Source of the DNA: Aliivibrio finisterrensis_A
GTDB taxonomy: Bacteria; Pseudomonadota; Gammaproteobacteria; Enterobacterales; Vibrionaceae
Length of the DNA: 64,000 bases
NCBI RefSeq assembly: GCF_004167675.1
Contig: NZ_SEZQ01000020.1
Strand: one strand, 5' to 3'
The translations under genes and the position numbers were made by a program. The notes beneath the pieces were generated by a model. The model was given only the letters and a program-made list of their open reading frames with translations. It made no database searches and was not told where the DNA came from. Positions 8,761-17,068 of this stretch are shown one piece after another; positions within the stretch are counted from its first letter, which is position 1; every line of letters starts with the position of its first letter.

Positions 8761-9210
8761 ATGAAAAAACTCACTCAAACCGAGCTTGATTATATTCTTC
8801 AACAACACTCTCTTTGGTTACAACACCAAGGAGGCCAACGTGCTGTTTTAAGTAATACCGATTTAAGTCATCTTAATCTTGAAGGCGCGGTTCTTCATCG
8901 CGCAAATTTAACTCGAACTAACTTCACTAGCGCTAACTTATGCGGCTCAGATATGAGTGATGCTGACATTACTTATGCGATATTTAAAGAAGCCGACCTC
9001 AACAACGCAAGCTTTAGAGACGCCGATTTACGTAATGCAGATTTCAGTTATGCACAAATGCTGAATGTCGATTTATATCGAGCCGACTTGTATTTGGCTA
9101 ACTTTAGTAATGCGAGCCTGAGTGATAACGCATTTAAGAAACCAGCAATAGACAACACTATTATGGCATTACGAGGGACGAGTAAATCGGAGTGTCTTGC
9201 TTTTCATTAG
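8761..9210 (+). CDS. Pentapeptide-repeat protein
   Basis: From about residue 35 to 130 the protein is a run of A(D/N)LXX-type pentapeptides (LSHLNLEGAVLHRANLTRTN, then ADITYAIFKEADLNNASFRD and ADLRNADFSYAQ), which fold into a right-handed quadrilateral beta helix. The N-terminal ~30 residues (TQTELDYILQQHSLWL) are a separate helical segment seen in small Vibrio pentapeptide proteins. It starts 9 bp after the ArsR stop, so the two are probably co-transcribed. Some such proteins shield DNA gyrase (Qnr), but Qnr proteins are longer (about 218 residues) with a characteristic loop, so Qnr activity is not claimed. Confidence 0.9.
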   Translation: MKKLTQTELDYILQQHSLWLQHQGGQRAVLSNTDLSHLNLEGAVLHRANLTRTNFTSANLCGSDMSDADITYAIFKEADLNNASFRDADLRNADFSYAQMLNVDLYRADLYLANFSNASLSDNAFKKPAIDNTIMALRGTSKSECLAFH

Positions 9211-9247
9211 AAGAGAGGTAATTAAGTGCAGACTTTAAACAAAAAAA

Positions 9248-9282
9248 CCAATCACTGCGAATAATACAACACAGTGATTGGT
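9248..9282 (-). terminator. Terminator of the RND efflux operon
   Basis: ACCAATCACTG and CAGTGATTGGT pair with a 13-base loop; on the minus strand the stem is followed by seven T residues, correct for ending the pump operon. It may also stop the convergent pentapeptide transcript. Confidence 0.85.
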
Positions 9283-9308
9283 CAGATAGATATCTGAAAT
9301 AGCAGTGG

Positions 9309-12300
9309 TTAACTCATTTGTTCTGCTGGCTTAATTTTAAATAAAATCGCATACATTACTGGCACTACAATCAGAGTCAGGATGGTCGCAAAACCTAAAC
9401 CCGCCATTATCGTGATTGCCATTGAGCTAAAGAAGGCATCAAACAATAATGGGATAAGCCCTAGTATGGTCGTTAACGCCGCCATACTCACAGGACGAAC
9501 ACGACTGATCGCACTGTCCACTATCGCAATGTACGGATCTTTTCCTGATGATAATTCAAGGTTGATTTGATCAAGCAACACGATACCGTTCTTCAAAATC
9601 ATACCGCTCAAGCTTAATAAGCCTAAGAACGCAGTAAAGCTAAACGGCATGTTGGTACTTAACAAACCAAACGCCACACCAATGATAGAAAGCGGAACCG
9701 TAAACCAAATCACTAACGGCTTTTTAAACGAATTAAACAGCAACATAGTAATGATAAACATGAACAAGTAACCCATTGGCAGTGAACCAAATAGAGACTC
9801 TTGTGCATCTTTTGATGATTCATATTCACCACCCCAGGTAATCTCATACCCTTCTGGTAACGGCATCTCTAACACTTTTGGCTGAACACGCGCTAACAAA
9901 CTTGCAGGTGTATCATCACTTAATAAATCGTGATCGGCCATGACCGTAATAGTACGTTTTCTGTCGCGACGCTGGATAAGAGGTTCACTCCAATCTAGGT
10001 TCACACCATCAATCACTTGGTCTACTGGAATGTAGCTTTGTAGTGATGGGCTCCAGATCTTCACGTTTTGCAGTGATTCAAAATCCACACGCTCTACTTC
10101 TGGCAAACGCGCCACAATTGGTAGAGTATGTGTACCATCGCGCAGCATTCCTAATGTATTACCACCAAATGCCATTTGCAGCGTATTTGATAAGTCTTCT
10201 TTTGAGATCCCTAAACGACGCGCTTTTGATTCATTAAACTCAGGCGTTAACTCTTTAGTACGTTCACGCCAATCGTGTCGAATGTTTCTTGAGCCTGAAT
10301 CTGTCGCGAGAATATCTTCAACATCGGTCGCTAAATCACGTAGAATTTGAGGATCAGGCCCTGAAATACGAACTTCAATCTTAGACGCAGGAGAAGGGCC
10401 AAATTCCATCATTTTGAATTGGAATGTCGGCTTCTCAAAACGTTTATCTAATGAGTTGGTTAAGTTTTCTAACAAGCTAAACATTGATTCACGATCTGTG
10501 GTTCGGATCTGAAACTGTGCATACGCTTCATAGCTTTTTTCTGGTTGGTAAGTTAGCGCAAAACGCTGCATACCTTGACCAATCGACGCTGATACAAACT
10601 CAATATTGTCTTGCTTATTAATGTAGCTCTCAACCGCTTCTGATTGCTTAATTGTCTCACGAATATCAGTGCCTTCTGGCATCCACATATCCACGTAGAA
10701 CATTGGCGTATTTGAGGCAGGGAAGAATTGCTGCTTCACATTACCAAACGCCATCACGGCAACAACAAGTAAACCCACTAGCGATGCTACCGTTAACCAA
10801 CGGAAACGTAACGCTAATTTAAGTGATGATCCAAACGCAGTAAATAAGAACCCTTTGTATGCGTCTTCTTCTTCACCTGTATTTTTATCTTCTTCTTTCA
10901 ATAACAAGTCAGCTAAGAATGGCGTGATTGTAATAGCCGTTACCCAACTTAAAAACAGTGAGTAACACAACACCCAATACAAGTCGCCCATGAACTCGCC
11001 AGTGGCATCTTCAGACAGACCAATCGGAGCAAATGCGGCAATCGCGATCACTGTTGCGCCCAATAAAGGCCACTGTGTTTGTTTTACAATGTCCGCAGCT
11101 GCTTGAACCTTGGTGCGTCCTTTTTTAAGACCAACTAAAATCCCCTCAACCACTACAATGGCATTATCTACCAACATCCCTAGCGCAATAATTAATGCAC
11201 CCAATGAGATACGGTGAAGGTCAATGTTGTTGTAGCTCATTAAGATAAACGTGCCAAATACGGTCAGCAGTAACACCACACCAATGATTAAGCCACTTCG
11301 CATACCCATAGCGAACAGTAGAACCACAATAACAATCGCGACCGCTTCACCTAAGCTGATGATAAAATCACGAACTGACGTATCTACTTCTTGCGCTTGG
11401 TTATAGAAATAACTTAACTCAAGTCCCGCAGGTTTGATTGATTCTAGATAAGCTAATTCGTCTTGAACCCGTTGACCAACTTCAACCACGTTTACACCAG
11501 ATGCGAACGATAAACCGATATTCAACGCATCTTTTCCGTTAAATCGGATCACGTTACTCGGTTTCTCTTGCGTGCCACGACTGATAGTTGCGACGTCTTT
11601 TAAACGAATTAAATTGCCCGTATCACGACCATGAATAATCAAGTCTTCTAACGATTCAATTGTGGTTAATGTGCCGCTTGGACGAATGGTTAAGCTCTCA
11701 CCATTCACCAATACTTCACCCGCCTGAACCACGTTATTTTGTTGGTTTAATAGGCCGGCCACGGTGTTCATGTCTAGGTTCAGTGCCGCTAAGCGATCGA
11801 GTGATATTTCAACAAACAGCATTTCTTGTTGATCGCCCGCGATAGACACTTTACCTACCCCATCAATCAGTTCTAATTCGCGCGTTAATGTGTCGGCATA
11901 ACGTTTTAACTCAACATAGTTATAATCGTCACCCGTCAGCATCATCATTACGCCAAACACGTCACCAAAATCATCAATGATCTGTAAAGATTGAACCCCT
12001 TGAGGCAAAGTTGGTTTCAAATCATTAATTTTACGACGCATTTCATCCCAGATCTGTGGCAACTCATCTGGACCGTAATCCATCTTCATGCTCACCATGA
12101 TCTGCGACATCCCGTTAGAGGAGGTCGATGTAATTTTATCGATGTAAGGTAATTTACGGATCGCTTTTTCTAACGGGTACGTTAACTCTTCTTCAACTTC
12201 TTTTGAGGTTGCCCCCGGATAAGTAGAAATAATCATCGCATCTTTAATCGTAAAAGCTGGGTCTTCTAAACGGCCTAAATCTAAAAATGAGGTGATACCA

Positions 12301-12371
12301 CCAACGGTTAAAATAACAATGAATAGCCAGCTAATGACTTTGTTTTTTATTGAATATTCAGCAATGTTCAT
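9309..12371 (-). CDS. RND-family efflux pump inner-membrane transporter
   Basis: A 1,020-residue proton-driven pump of the AcrB/HAE1-like RND superfamily, in the inner membrane with large periplasmic loops. Visible hallmarks are the N-terminal helix (KNKVISWLFIVILTVGGI), YPGATSKEVEEELTYPLE of the porter domain, the proton-relay segment LGMLVDNAIVVVEGI in the fourth helix, and the final helix cluster ending VVPVMYAILFKI. Length is typical of the short RND class with two adaptor proteins, as in Vibrio VexIJK-like systems. It is the third gene of an operon; its ATG overlaps the stop of the preceding adaptor (TAATG), indicating coupled translation. No outer-membrane channel gene is present, so a shared TolC is probably used. 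Substrates are unknown. Confidence 0.93.
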   Translation of the reverse strand: MNIAEYSIKNKVISWLFIVILTVGGITSFLDLGRLEDPAFTIKDAMIISTYPGATSKEVEEELTYPLEKAIRKLPYIDKITSTSSNGMSQIMVSMKMDYGPDELPQIWDEMRRKINDLKPTLPQGVQSLQIIDDFGDVFGVMMMLTGDDYNYVELKRYADTLTRELELIDGVGKVSIAGDQQEMLFVEISLDRLAALNLDMNTVAGLLNQQNNVVQAGEVLVNGESLTIRPSGTLTTIESLEDLIIHGRDTGNLIRLKDVATISRGTQEKPSNVIRFNGKDALNIGLSFASGVNVVEVGQRVQDELAYLESIKPAGLELSYFYNQAQEVDTSVRDFIISLGEAVAIVIVVLLFAMGMRSGLIIGVVLLLTVFGTFILMSYNNIDLHRISLGALIIALGMLVDNAIVVVEGILVGLKKGRTKVQAAADIVKQTQWPLLGATVIAIAAFAPIGLSEDATGEFMGDLYWVLCYSLFLSWVTAITITPFLADLLLKEEDKNTGEEEDAYKGFLFTAFGSSLKLALRFRWLTVASLVGLLVVAVMAFGNVKQQFFPASNTPMFYVDMWMPEGTDIRETIKQSEAVESYINKQDNIEFVSASIGQGMQRFALTYQPEKSYEAYAQFQIRTTDRESMFSLLENLTNSLDKRFEKPTFQFKMMEFGPSPASKIEVRISGPDPQILRDLATDVEDILATDSGSRNIRHDWRERTKELTPEFNESKARRLGISKEDLSNTLQMAFGGNTLGMLRDGTHTLPIVARLPEVERVDFESLQNVKIWSPSLQSYIPVDQVIDGVNLDWSEPLIQRRDRKRTITVMADHDLLSDDTPASLLARVQPKVLEMPLPEGYEITWGGEYESSKDAQESLFGSLPMGYLFMFIITMLLFNSFKKPLVIWFTVPLSIIGVAFGLLSTNMPFSFTAFLGLLSLSGMILKNGIVLLDQINLELSSGKDPYIAIVDSAISRVRPVSMAALTTILGLIPLLFDAFFSSMAITIMAGLGFATILTLIVVPVMYAILFKIKPAEQMS

Positions 12372-13432
12372 TATTGTTGATTCTCCACTAACGTTACCTT
12401 TTTGCCTTCGCGTAATTTTCGTAAACTTGAATTAGCAAGAACATCACCTTGAGTAATACCAGAAGCCACAATTGCCCCTTCACCGTTAATTTGGCGAATG
12501 GTTACTGGTACTTTGATTGCTTGTCCATCACGTATGATCCAAACATAAAACTGACCTGCTTTTTGGCCTGCTTGCAATACCGTCACTGGTACATGGTAGC
12601 CATCAATTGAGGTTATTCCGGCTTCTACCATGTCCACATTCACCGTGGCACTGGTACCAGGTAAAATCTCAGTACTCGGTTGAGGCATGGTTAAGTACAT
12701 TTCATAGGTTTGAGTTTGCGCATTTGGCTCACTCGTGTGCTCTAAGTACTCCATAGAATAAGAGTCTGATAAACCTACAAATGTGGTCATTGGATGATAA
12801 GAGTCTCGATTGGTTTCAGGATTAATCATCGCTAACACGTTATCTGAAAGATCAATACGCACATACACTTTATCGTTTTGATACAAACTCAAAATTGGCT
12901 CACCAGCGGCTGCTCGCTCAAACTGCTCTTTATAAACATCAAGCACTTTGCCGCTAAATGGCGCAACAAGATGAGTATACGTTAATTGGTTTTTTGCTGA
13001 ACGATACGTCGCTTGCGCCAGTTCTCTGTTCGCAAATAACTCATCAAGTTCCGCTTTTGAAATCATAGCGCGGCGGTTCAATTCTTTACCGCGTTGGTAC
13101 TGTTTTGACGCTAACGAATACTGTGCCTTAGCATCATTAACCGCTTGTTTTACCTTGCTGTCTTCTAGTTTTGCAATGAGTTGGCCCTGTTTAACCATAT
13201 CGCCCGCTTTAACTAATACTTTTTGAATTTCACCCGTAACTCGAAACGCAATAGGGGTTTGCTCAGCAGGAACCACTTGGCCTTTAAAAGAGCGAAATTG
13301 TTGAGTCACAGGCGCATCAACCGTAAAGCCAGAGATATAAAGTGGCTCACTGGTTTCTGTTACCTTTTCTTCTTGGCAACCCGTTAACATAAAGAGGCTC
13401 AGTACCAATAATGAATATAATGAACGCTTCAT
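12371..13432 (-). CDS. Membrane fusion protein (RND efflux adaptor 2)
   Basis: A 353-residue periplasmic adaptor with a lipoprotein signal (SLLVLSLFMLTGC, Cys at residue 19). The order is barrel-sandwich (AFRVTGEIQKVLVKAGDMVKQG), helical hairpin (KQAVNDAKAQYSLASKQY), second lipoyl half (LVAPFSGKVLDVYKEQ) and beta-barrel domain. It would link the RND pump to the outer-membrane channel. It overlaps both neighbours by one base (TAATG junctions). Having two adaptor genes for one pump is a known arrangement in vibrios; the two may form a mixed hexamer. Confidence 0.92.
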   Translation of the reverse strand: MKRSLYSLLVLSLFMLTGCQEEKVTETSEPLYISGFTVDAPVTQQFRSFKGQVVPAEQTPIAFRVTGEIQKVLVKAGDMVKQGQLIAKLEDSKVKQAVNDAKAQYSLASKQYQRGKELNRRAMISKAELDELFANRELAQATYRSAKNQLTYTHLVAPFSGKVLDVYKEQFERAAAGEPILSLYQNDKVYVRIDLSDNVLAMINPETNRDSYHPMTTFVGLSDSYSMEYLEHTSEPNAQTQTYEMYLTMPQPSTEILPGTSATVNVDMVEAGITSIDGYHVPVTVLQAGQKAGQFYVWIIRDGQAIKVPVTIRQINGEGAIVASGITQGDVLANSSLRKLREGKKVTLVENQQ

Positions 13433-14517
13433 TAAATACCTTCCTCACGCTGCCATGCTTTTACTGTTTGACCTTCAACAAGGCTATCAACGCCAGCAAT
13501 CACAATATAATCATTCGCGTTTAAGCCTGATATAACTAACCCTTGCTCGTTTAACGGTAACGTCGCTTTAGTAACCGTATTTGTTTCTTCATTCATTAAC
13601 CACACTTGCCCTTGGTTGGTATTTTTATTTACCCATGCACTTTGTGGAAGCTGCAAATAATCAGAGCTTTTCTGTTTTGGAATATGTACTTGCCCTGTCA
13701 TACCCGTTAATAAATTGCGCCCTTCTGGCAAGACCATCGTTACAATCGCTTCATAGCTGTTCGTGTCTAAATTAGGCTGCGTTGAGATCTCTTTAAACCT
13801 ACCTTGAATTTGATTGCTAGGCTCATTATCCATGGTTACCCACATATCACTGCTAATTAATGCCGGAATAGAAACTGAGTCTACGTAGCTAATAGGTAAA
13901 GTGACCGATACATCCAATGTTGAGTTATCAATCAGATTTAAAATCTCTTGTTTCTCACCCACAATTTGATGTGGTTTTACGTAGGTATACGAAATAATGC
14001 CAGAGAACGGCGCGTGAATTTCGGTATAACTTACATCCGTTTTTGCTTGCTCAAAGTTTGCCAATGCCGCTTGGTATTGCGTTTCACGTTGGTCATAATC
14101 ATTGGTGCTGATTAGTTTCTTACTGTACAAACTCTTAGCGCGGTTCCATTGTGTTTTTGCTAGTGAGAACTGTGCTTTCGCTGCATCCAATGCCAGTTGT
14201 AAATCGTTTGGATCTAATGACGCCAATAACTCACCTTTAGTTACGGCTTGCCCCATTTTCACTTTTATATCAGAGACTTCACCTCCTACTTGGAATGACA
14301 ATTGTGCTCGATACGTTGCATCAATACGTGCAAGAAATGCGTCAGAATCCGCCATCGCTAAATCTTTTACTAATAATAATTTTACCGGTTTAATTGTTTG
14401 GTCCGTTGTTTCCGATACAGCCTTTTCACAACCAGCAAGCATTCCTGACAGACTTAATGCCATTACAGCACCTAGGAATGTGCGCTTTATATTTAGTTTT
14501 CGCACAAGTATCTCCAC
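13432..14517 (-). CDS. Membrane fusion protein (RND efflux adaptor 1)
   Basis: The first gene of the efflux operon encodes a 361-residue adaptor. A signal segment with lipobox (LSLSGMLAGC) is preceded by a basic stretch; the ATG at 14517 gives MEILVRKLNIKRTFL, and a start a few codons downstream is possible. The domains match adaptor 2: SFQVGGEVSDIKVKMGQAV, a coiled-coil hairpin (AAKAQFSLAKTQWNRAKSLY) and IHAPFSGIISYTYVKPHQ. The two adaptors are only distantly alike and so are not a recent duplication. Its promoter region contains two copies of a 14-bp motif, the likely target of the divergently encoded TetR protein. Confidence 0.92.
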   Translation of the reverse strand: MEILVRKLNIKRTFLGAVMALSLSGMLAGCEKAVSETTDQTIKPVKLLLVKDLAMADSDAFLARIDATYRAQLSFQVGGEVSDIKVKMGQAVTKGELLASLDPNDLQLALDAAKAQFSLAKTQWNRAKSLYSKKLISTNDYDQRETQYQAALANFEQAKTDVSYTEIHAPFSGIISYTYVKPHQIVGEKQEILNLIDNSTLDVSVTLPISYVDSVSIPALISSDMWVTMDNEPSNQIQGRFKEISTQPNLDTNSYEAIVTMVLPEGRNLLTGMTGQVHIPKQKSSDYLQLPQSAWVNKNTNQGQVWLMNEETNTVTKATLPLNEQGLVISGLNANDYIVIAGVDSLVEGQTVKAWQREEGI

Positions 14518-14533
14518 TTATATTATTTATTAC

Positions 14534-14593
14534 ACACCTGTGCAGTATAGTTTTAATTTGAAGTAGATCAATATATTTTACACCCGTGCAGTA
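14534..14593. promoter_or_regulatory. Duplicated 14-bp motif, candidate TetR operator pair
   Basis: ACACCTGTGCAGTA (14534-14547) and ACACCCGTGCAGTA (14580-14593) differ at one base and lie in the same orientation 46 bp apart, just upstream of the first adaptor gene. With a divergent TetR gene next door they are good candidates for its binding sites. Binding is inferred. Confidence 0.55.
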
Positions 14594-14700
14594 AAATAGG
14601 TAAAAAGTGCATTTTTAAGTACGCGTTAGGCGCTGAACTTGGTATGCTTAGGCCATCAATACGTATCCGGCTGTTCATAAATCAAAGTGATTAGCAACAA

Positions 14701-14866
14701 TTATACCAATCACAGTAAGTAAGTGATCAGAAATAACGCAGGAAAAATGCTTGAGAACAAGGCGAAATTTTTCGATAAGTAGTTATTCTACAATCAAAAA
14801 TTTCAACGTAGTTATCGAGCATTTTAACCAGTTAAGATGAGCAGTTATTTACTACGATTGGTATTA
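14701..14866. repeat. Palindromic MITE-like element with ATACCAATC ends
   Basis: ATACCAATC at 14703-14711 and GATTGGTAT at 14856-14864 are exact inverted termini. Inside them AAAATGCTTGAGAACAAGGC and the segment ending in TATCGAGCATTTT pair as a long imperfect hairpin. No coding frame is present. It resembles the small non-autonomous palindromic repeats scattered through Vibrionaceae genomes (recalled, not searched). It sits between the efflux operon promoter and the TetR gene. Confidence 0.65.
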
Positions 14867-14910
14867 ATACGTATATATTGGTAATTAAGAGCACAAACTA
14901 AGGGTGAATA

Positions 14911-15639
14911 ATGACAGAGAAAAAGCAGGGAAAAAGAAGTACCGAAGCTGCTGAACAAACAAAATGTCAAATCTTAATGGTTGCGGCAACGATGTTTGGC
15001 GAGCTAGGTTACGAGCGTGTATCACTGCGTAATATCAGTGAAAAAGCGGGCGTTTCCCACAGTCTTATTCGTCATCACTTTGGTAGTAAAGATATGATTT
15101 GGAAGGCGATTTGTGATGCCTGCGATAAACATATGCAAACCTACTTAGATGCCATTATCGCATCACTACCAACCGATAAAACACCAAGTTACCGCATTTA
15201 TCTCTTCATCGTTAAGCTGTCTGCGTTTACCTTGATGAACCCACAGCCAATTAAAATGATCGCTGATGCTATTCGCCAAGACGACAATGCACTGCTTGAG
15301 TATTTCTTAAAAACTAAGTGCGAGTTTGAAGCGATATTTAAAGATTTGTTTGAAGAGTACAATGAAGCCAACCCTGATGGAAAACTCGATATTTGGGAAA
15401 CCAAGTGGCAAATGCTAATTTTTGCTCATGGTGCATCAAGCTTAACTCCAATGATGTCTGAAACCTGGCCACAATTTGCAGATAACCATGAAAAACTGTT
15501 ACTGCAACATTGGAATCTATTTAATCAAATCATGGTTGCTAAGTTCTCAGTGGCAAAAGAAGATATGCTTTGTCCAACTGAACTTAGTGAGTTATTAATT
15601 GATGTAGAATGCCCGTTAGAGCATAAGATTAAGGTGTAA
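14911..15639 (+). CDS. TetR-family repressor, probable efflux regulator
   Basis: A 242-residue TetR protein. The N-terminal helix-turn-helix is clear: ILMVAATMFGELGYERVSLRNIS then EKAGVSHSLIRHHFGSKDM (residues 20-62). The C-terminal ligand domain is long for the family and rich in aromatic residues (WETKWQMLIFAHGASSL), fitting a hydrophobic drug-type ligand. It is divergent from the two-adaptor RND operon and most likely represses it. GGGTGA precedes the ATG. A terminator hairpin follows. Confidence 0.92.
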   Translation: MTEKKQGKRSTEAAEQTKCQILMVAATMFGELGYERVSLRNISEKAGVSHSLIRHHFGSKDMIWKAICDACDKHMQTYLDAIIASLPTDKTPSYRIYLFIVKLSAFTLMNPQPIKMIADAIRQDDNALLEYFLKTKCEFEAIFKDLFEEYNEANPDGKLDIWETKWQMLIFAHGASSLTPMMSETWPQFADNHEKLLLQHWNLFNQIMVAKFSVAKEDMLCPTELSELLIDVECPLEHKIKV

Positions 15640-15660
15640 TTATTTAAGTGGGAGAAAAGC

Positions 15661-15697
15661 AAAAAAGATAATAAAAAGAAGGTTTTTTATTATCTTA
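15661..15697 (+). terminator. Terminator after the TetR gene
   Basis: AAGATAATAAAAA pairs with TTTTTTATTATCTT across a short loop. The stem is weak and AT-rich but well matched. Confidence 0.6.
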
Positions 15698-15740
15698 ATT
15701 CAAAAGCAGTATCAAATTTTCTCTTGCTATAATTTTTACG

Positions 15741-15824
15741 TTACACATTAGGTGCAATAACCAAAACGGCAATAATAGCTGCAACTAATGTACGAGGAAT
15801 AAGAACATCTTTATCAATTTTCAT
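15741..15824 (-). CDS. Possible 27-residue membrane peptide
   Basis: A short frame encodes MKIDKDVLIPRTLVAAIIAV followed by LVIAPNV: a charged start, then one hydrophobic stretch long enough to cross a membrane. GGAG lies eight bases before its ATG. It sits in the otherwise empty 334-bp gap between the TetR gene and the LysR gene. Support is the ribosome binding site and the amphipathic-to-hydrophobic layout only; no family was recognised. Confidence 0.4.
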   Translation of the reverse strand: MKIDKDVLIPRTLVAAIIAVLVIAPNV

Positions 15825-15973
15825 CAAATAACTCCGGTTTACCTATCATTCAAATAAATCTAATTTTTCATTAAAGATGAATGAATTAGACTCTAATCAG
15901 GTAATACTATGATGCTTGATAACGAGAAACTATCGGTCACTGACTATTCGATGTATAGTTTTTATCTATGTAT

Positions 15974-16813
15974 TTATTGATGCAGCTCACTTAGTCTAGC
16001 TTTAATCTGCTCACGTACATATTGATGCGTTTTATTGCTTATATTACGGCGATGATAAATAAGCTTAATTTCATACGGTTGAAGTGGAAAAGGTGACTCC
16101 AATACCTTTAGACCGAGCTCTTGGGCTAAACCAAACATACTTTCAGCCACAATACAGATCGCATCCGTGTGTCTAACGCTTAACAATAAATTAGATGGCC
16201 CACTGACTTCACGAACAATGTTACGCTCAAATATCTCATCAGGACGCGTTTCAAATGCCCCCATATTCTCATTTTTCAATTTAAGCATGACATGCTCAGC
16301 TTGATTAAATTGCTCTAAACTTAATGAATTCCCAGTAATACTTGGGTGATCGCATCGACACGCAAAGGCGATATCCAATTTACCTAAACTCTCACTCACA
16401 AAGGTATAGTCCGTCACGGTAATATCATCAATCAAGATATCGACTTCACCCGAGCGAATTTTATCAAGCATTTGGTACTCAACCGCTGGGCTTTCTGTCA
16501 GCAACGCATCGTCCATATCAGGCAAAGATTGCAATACGATTTCTGGCGCGCTGATTATCAAACGACGTGGAGATTCCAACGCCACCACCAATTGCTCCAT
16601 GATAGGTCTAACTTGATAGGCTAATGAATGAGCTGCATCGGTTGGCTCTAGAGATCGTCCTACTTTTAGAAATAACGGCTGCCCGTAACTCTCTTCAAAT
16701 TTTTTAATCGCACTGCTCATTGAAGGCTGGGTAATATTCAAATGATCCGCGGCTTTTGTCACGCTACCAAAGTCATACACCGCTAAAAAATGTTTGATAA
16801 AATTTAAATTCAT
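15974..16813 (-). CDS. LysR-family transcriptional regulator
   Basis: A 279-residue regulator with an N-terminal helix-turn-helix (FIKHFLAVYDFGSVTKAADH and LNITQPSMSSAIKKFEE) and an effector domain that is short for the family. It is divergent from the delta carbonic anhydrase gene with a 255-bp spacer, so that enzyme is the likely target; CO2/bicarbonate or pH-linked control would be plausible but is not shown. A small palindrome (TCGATTTAATCGA, 16835-16847) lies just upstream of its start and may be an autoregulatory site. Confidence 0.9.
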   Translation of the reverse strand: MNLNFIKHFLAVYDFGSVTKAADHLNITQPSMSSAIKKFEESYGQPLFLKVGRSLEPTDAAHSLAYQVRPIMEQLVVALESPRRLIISAPEIVLQSLPDMDDALLTESPAVEYQMLDKIRSGEVDILIDDITVTDYTFVSESLGKLDIAFACRCDHPSITGNSLSLEQFNQAEHVMLKLKNENMGAFETRPDEIFERNIVREVSGPSNLLLSVRHTDAICIVAESMFGLAQELGLKVLESPFPLQPYEIKLIYHRRNISNKTHQYVREQIKARLSELHQ

Positions 16814-17068
16814 TTCGCTTCCCTACTCGATATCTCGATTTAATCGACATCAGCACTCTATTAGCATTGGTATTTTTTGTAAGATAATGAACTATTTACA
16901 ACAAAGTATGTATTTTATATAGAAATATATTTGCAAATAATAGATAACCATCAAATCACTTACATCTGTAACATTGTGTACACCAATGTTACATTCTTTT
17001 CGTTTTATAATATCTAATTATTATGTAAATTTATTTTGATAATGTTATCACGATAAGGTATCTATTTT

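Noticed and set aside
8761..9210. Qnr-type quinolone resistance protein
   Set aside because: The pentapeptide protein is 149 residues, shorter than Qnr (about 218), and lacks the Qnr loop pattern.
14102..14566. 154-residue plus-strand frame
   Set aside because: Antisense to adaptor gene 1, low-complexity translation, no start site; a shadow of the real gene.
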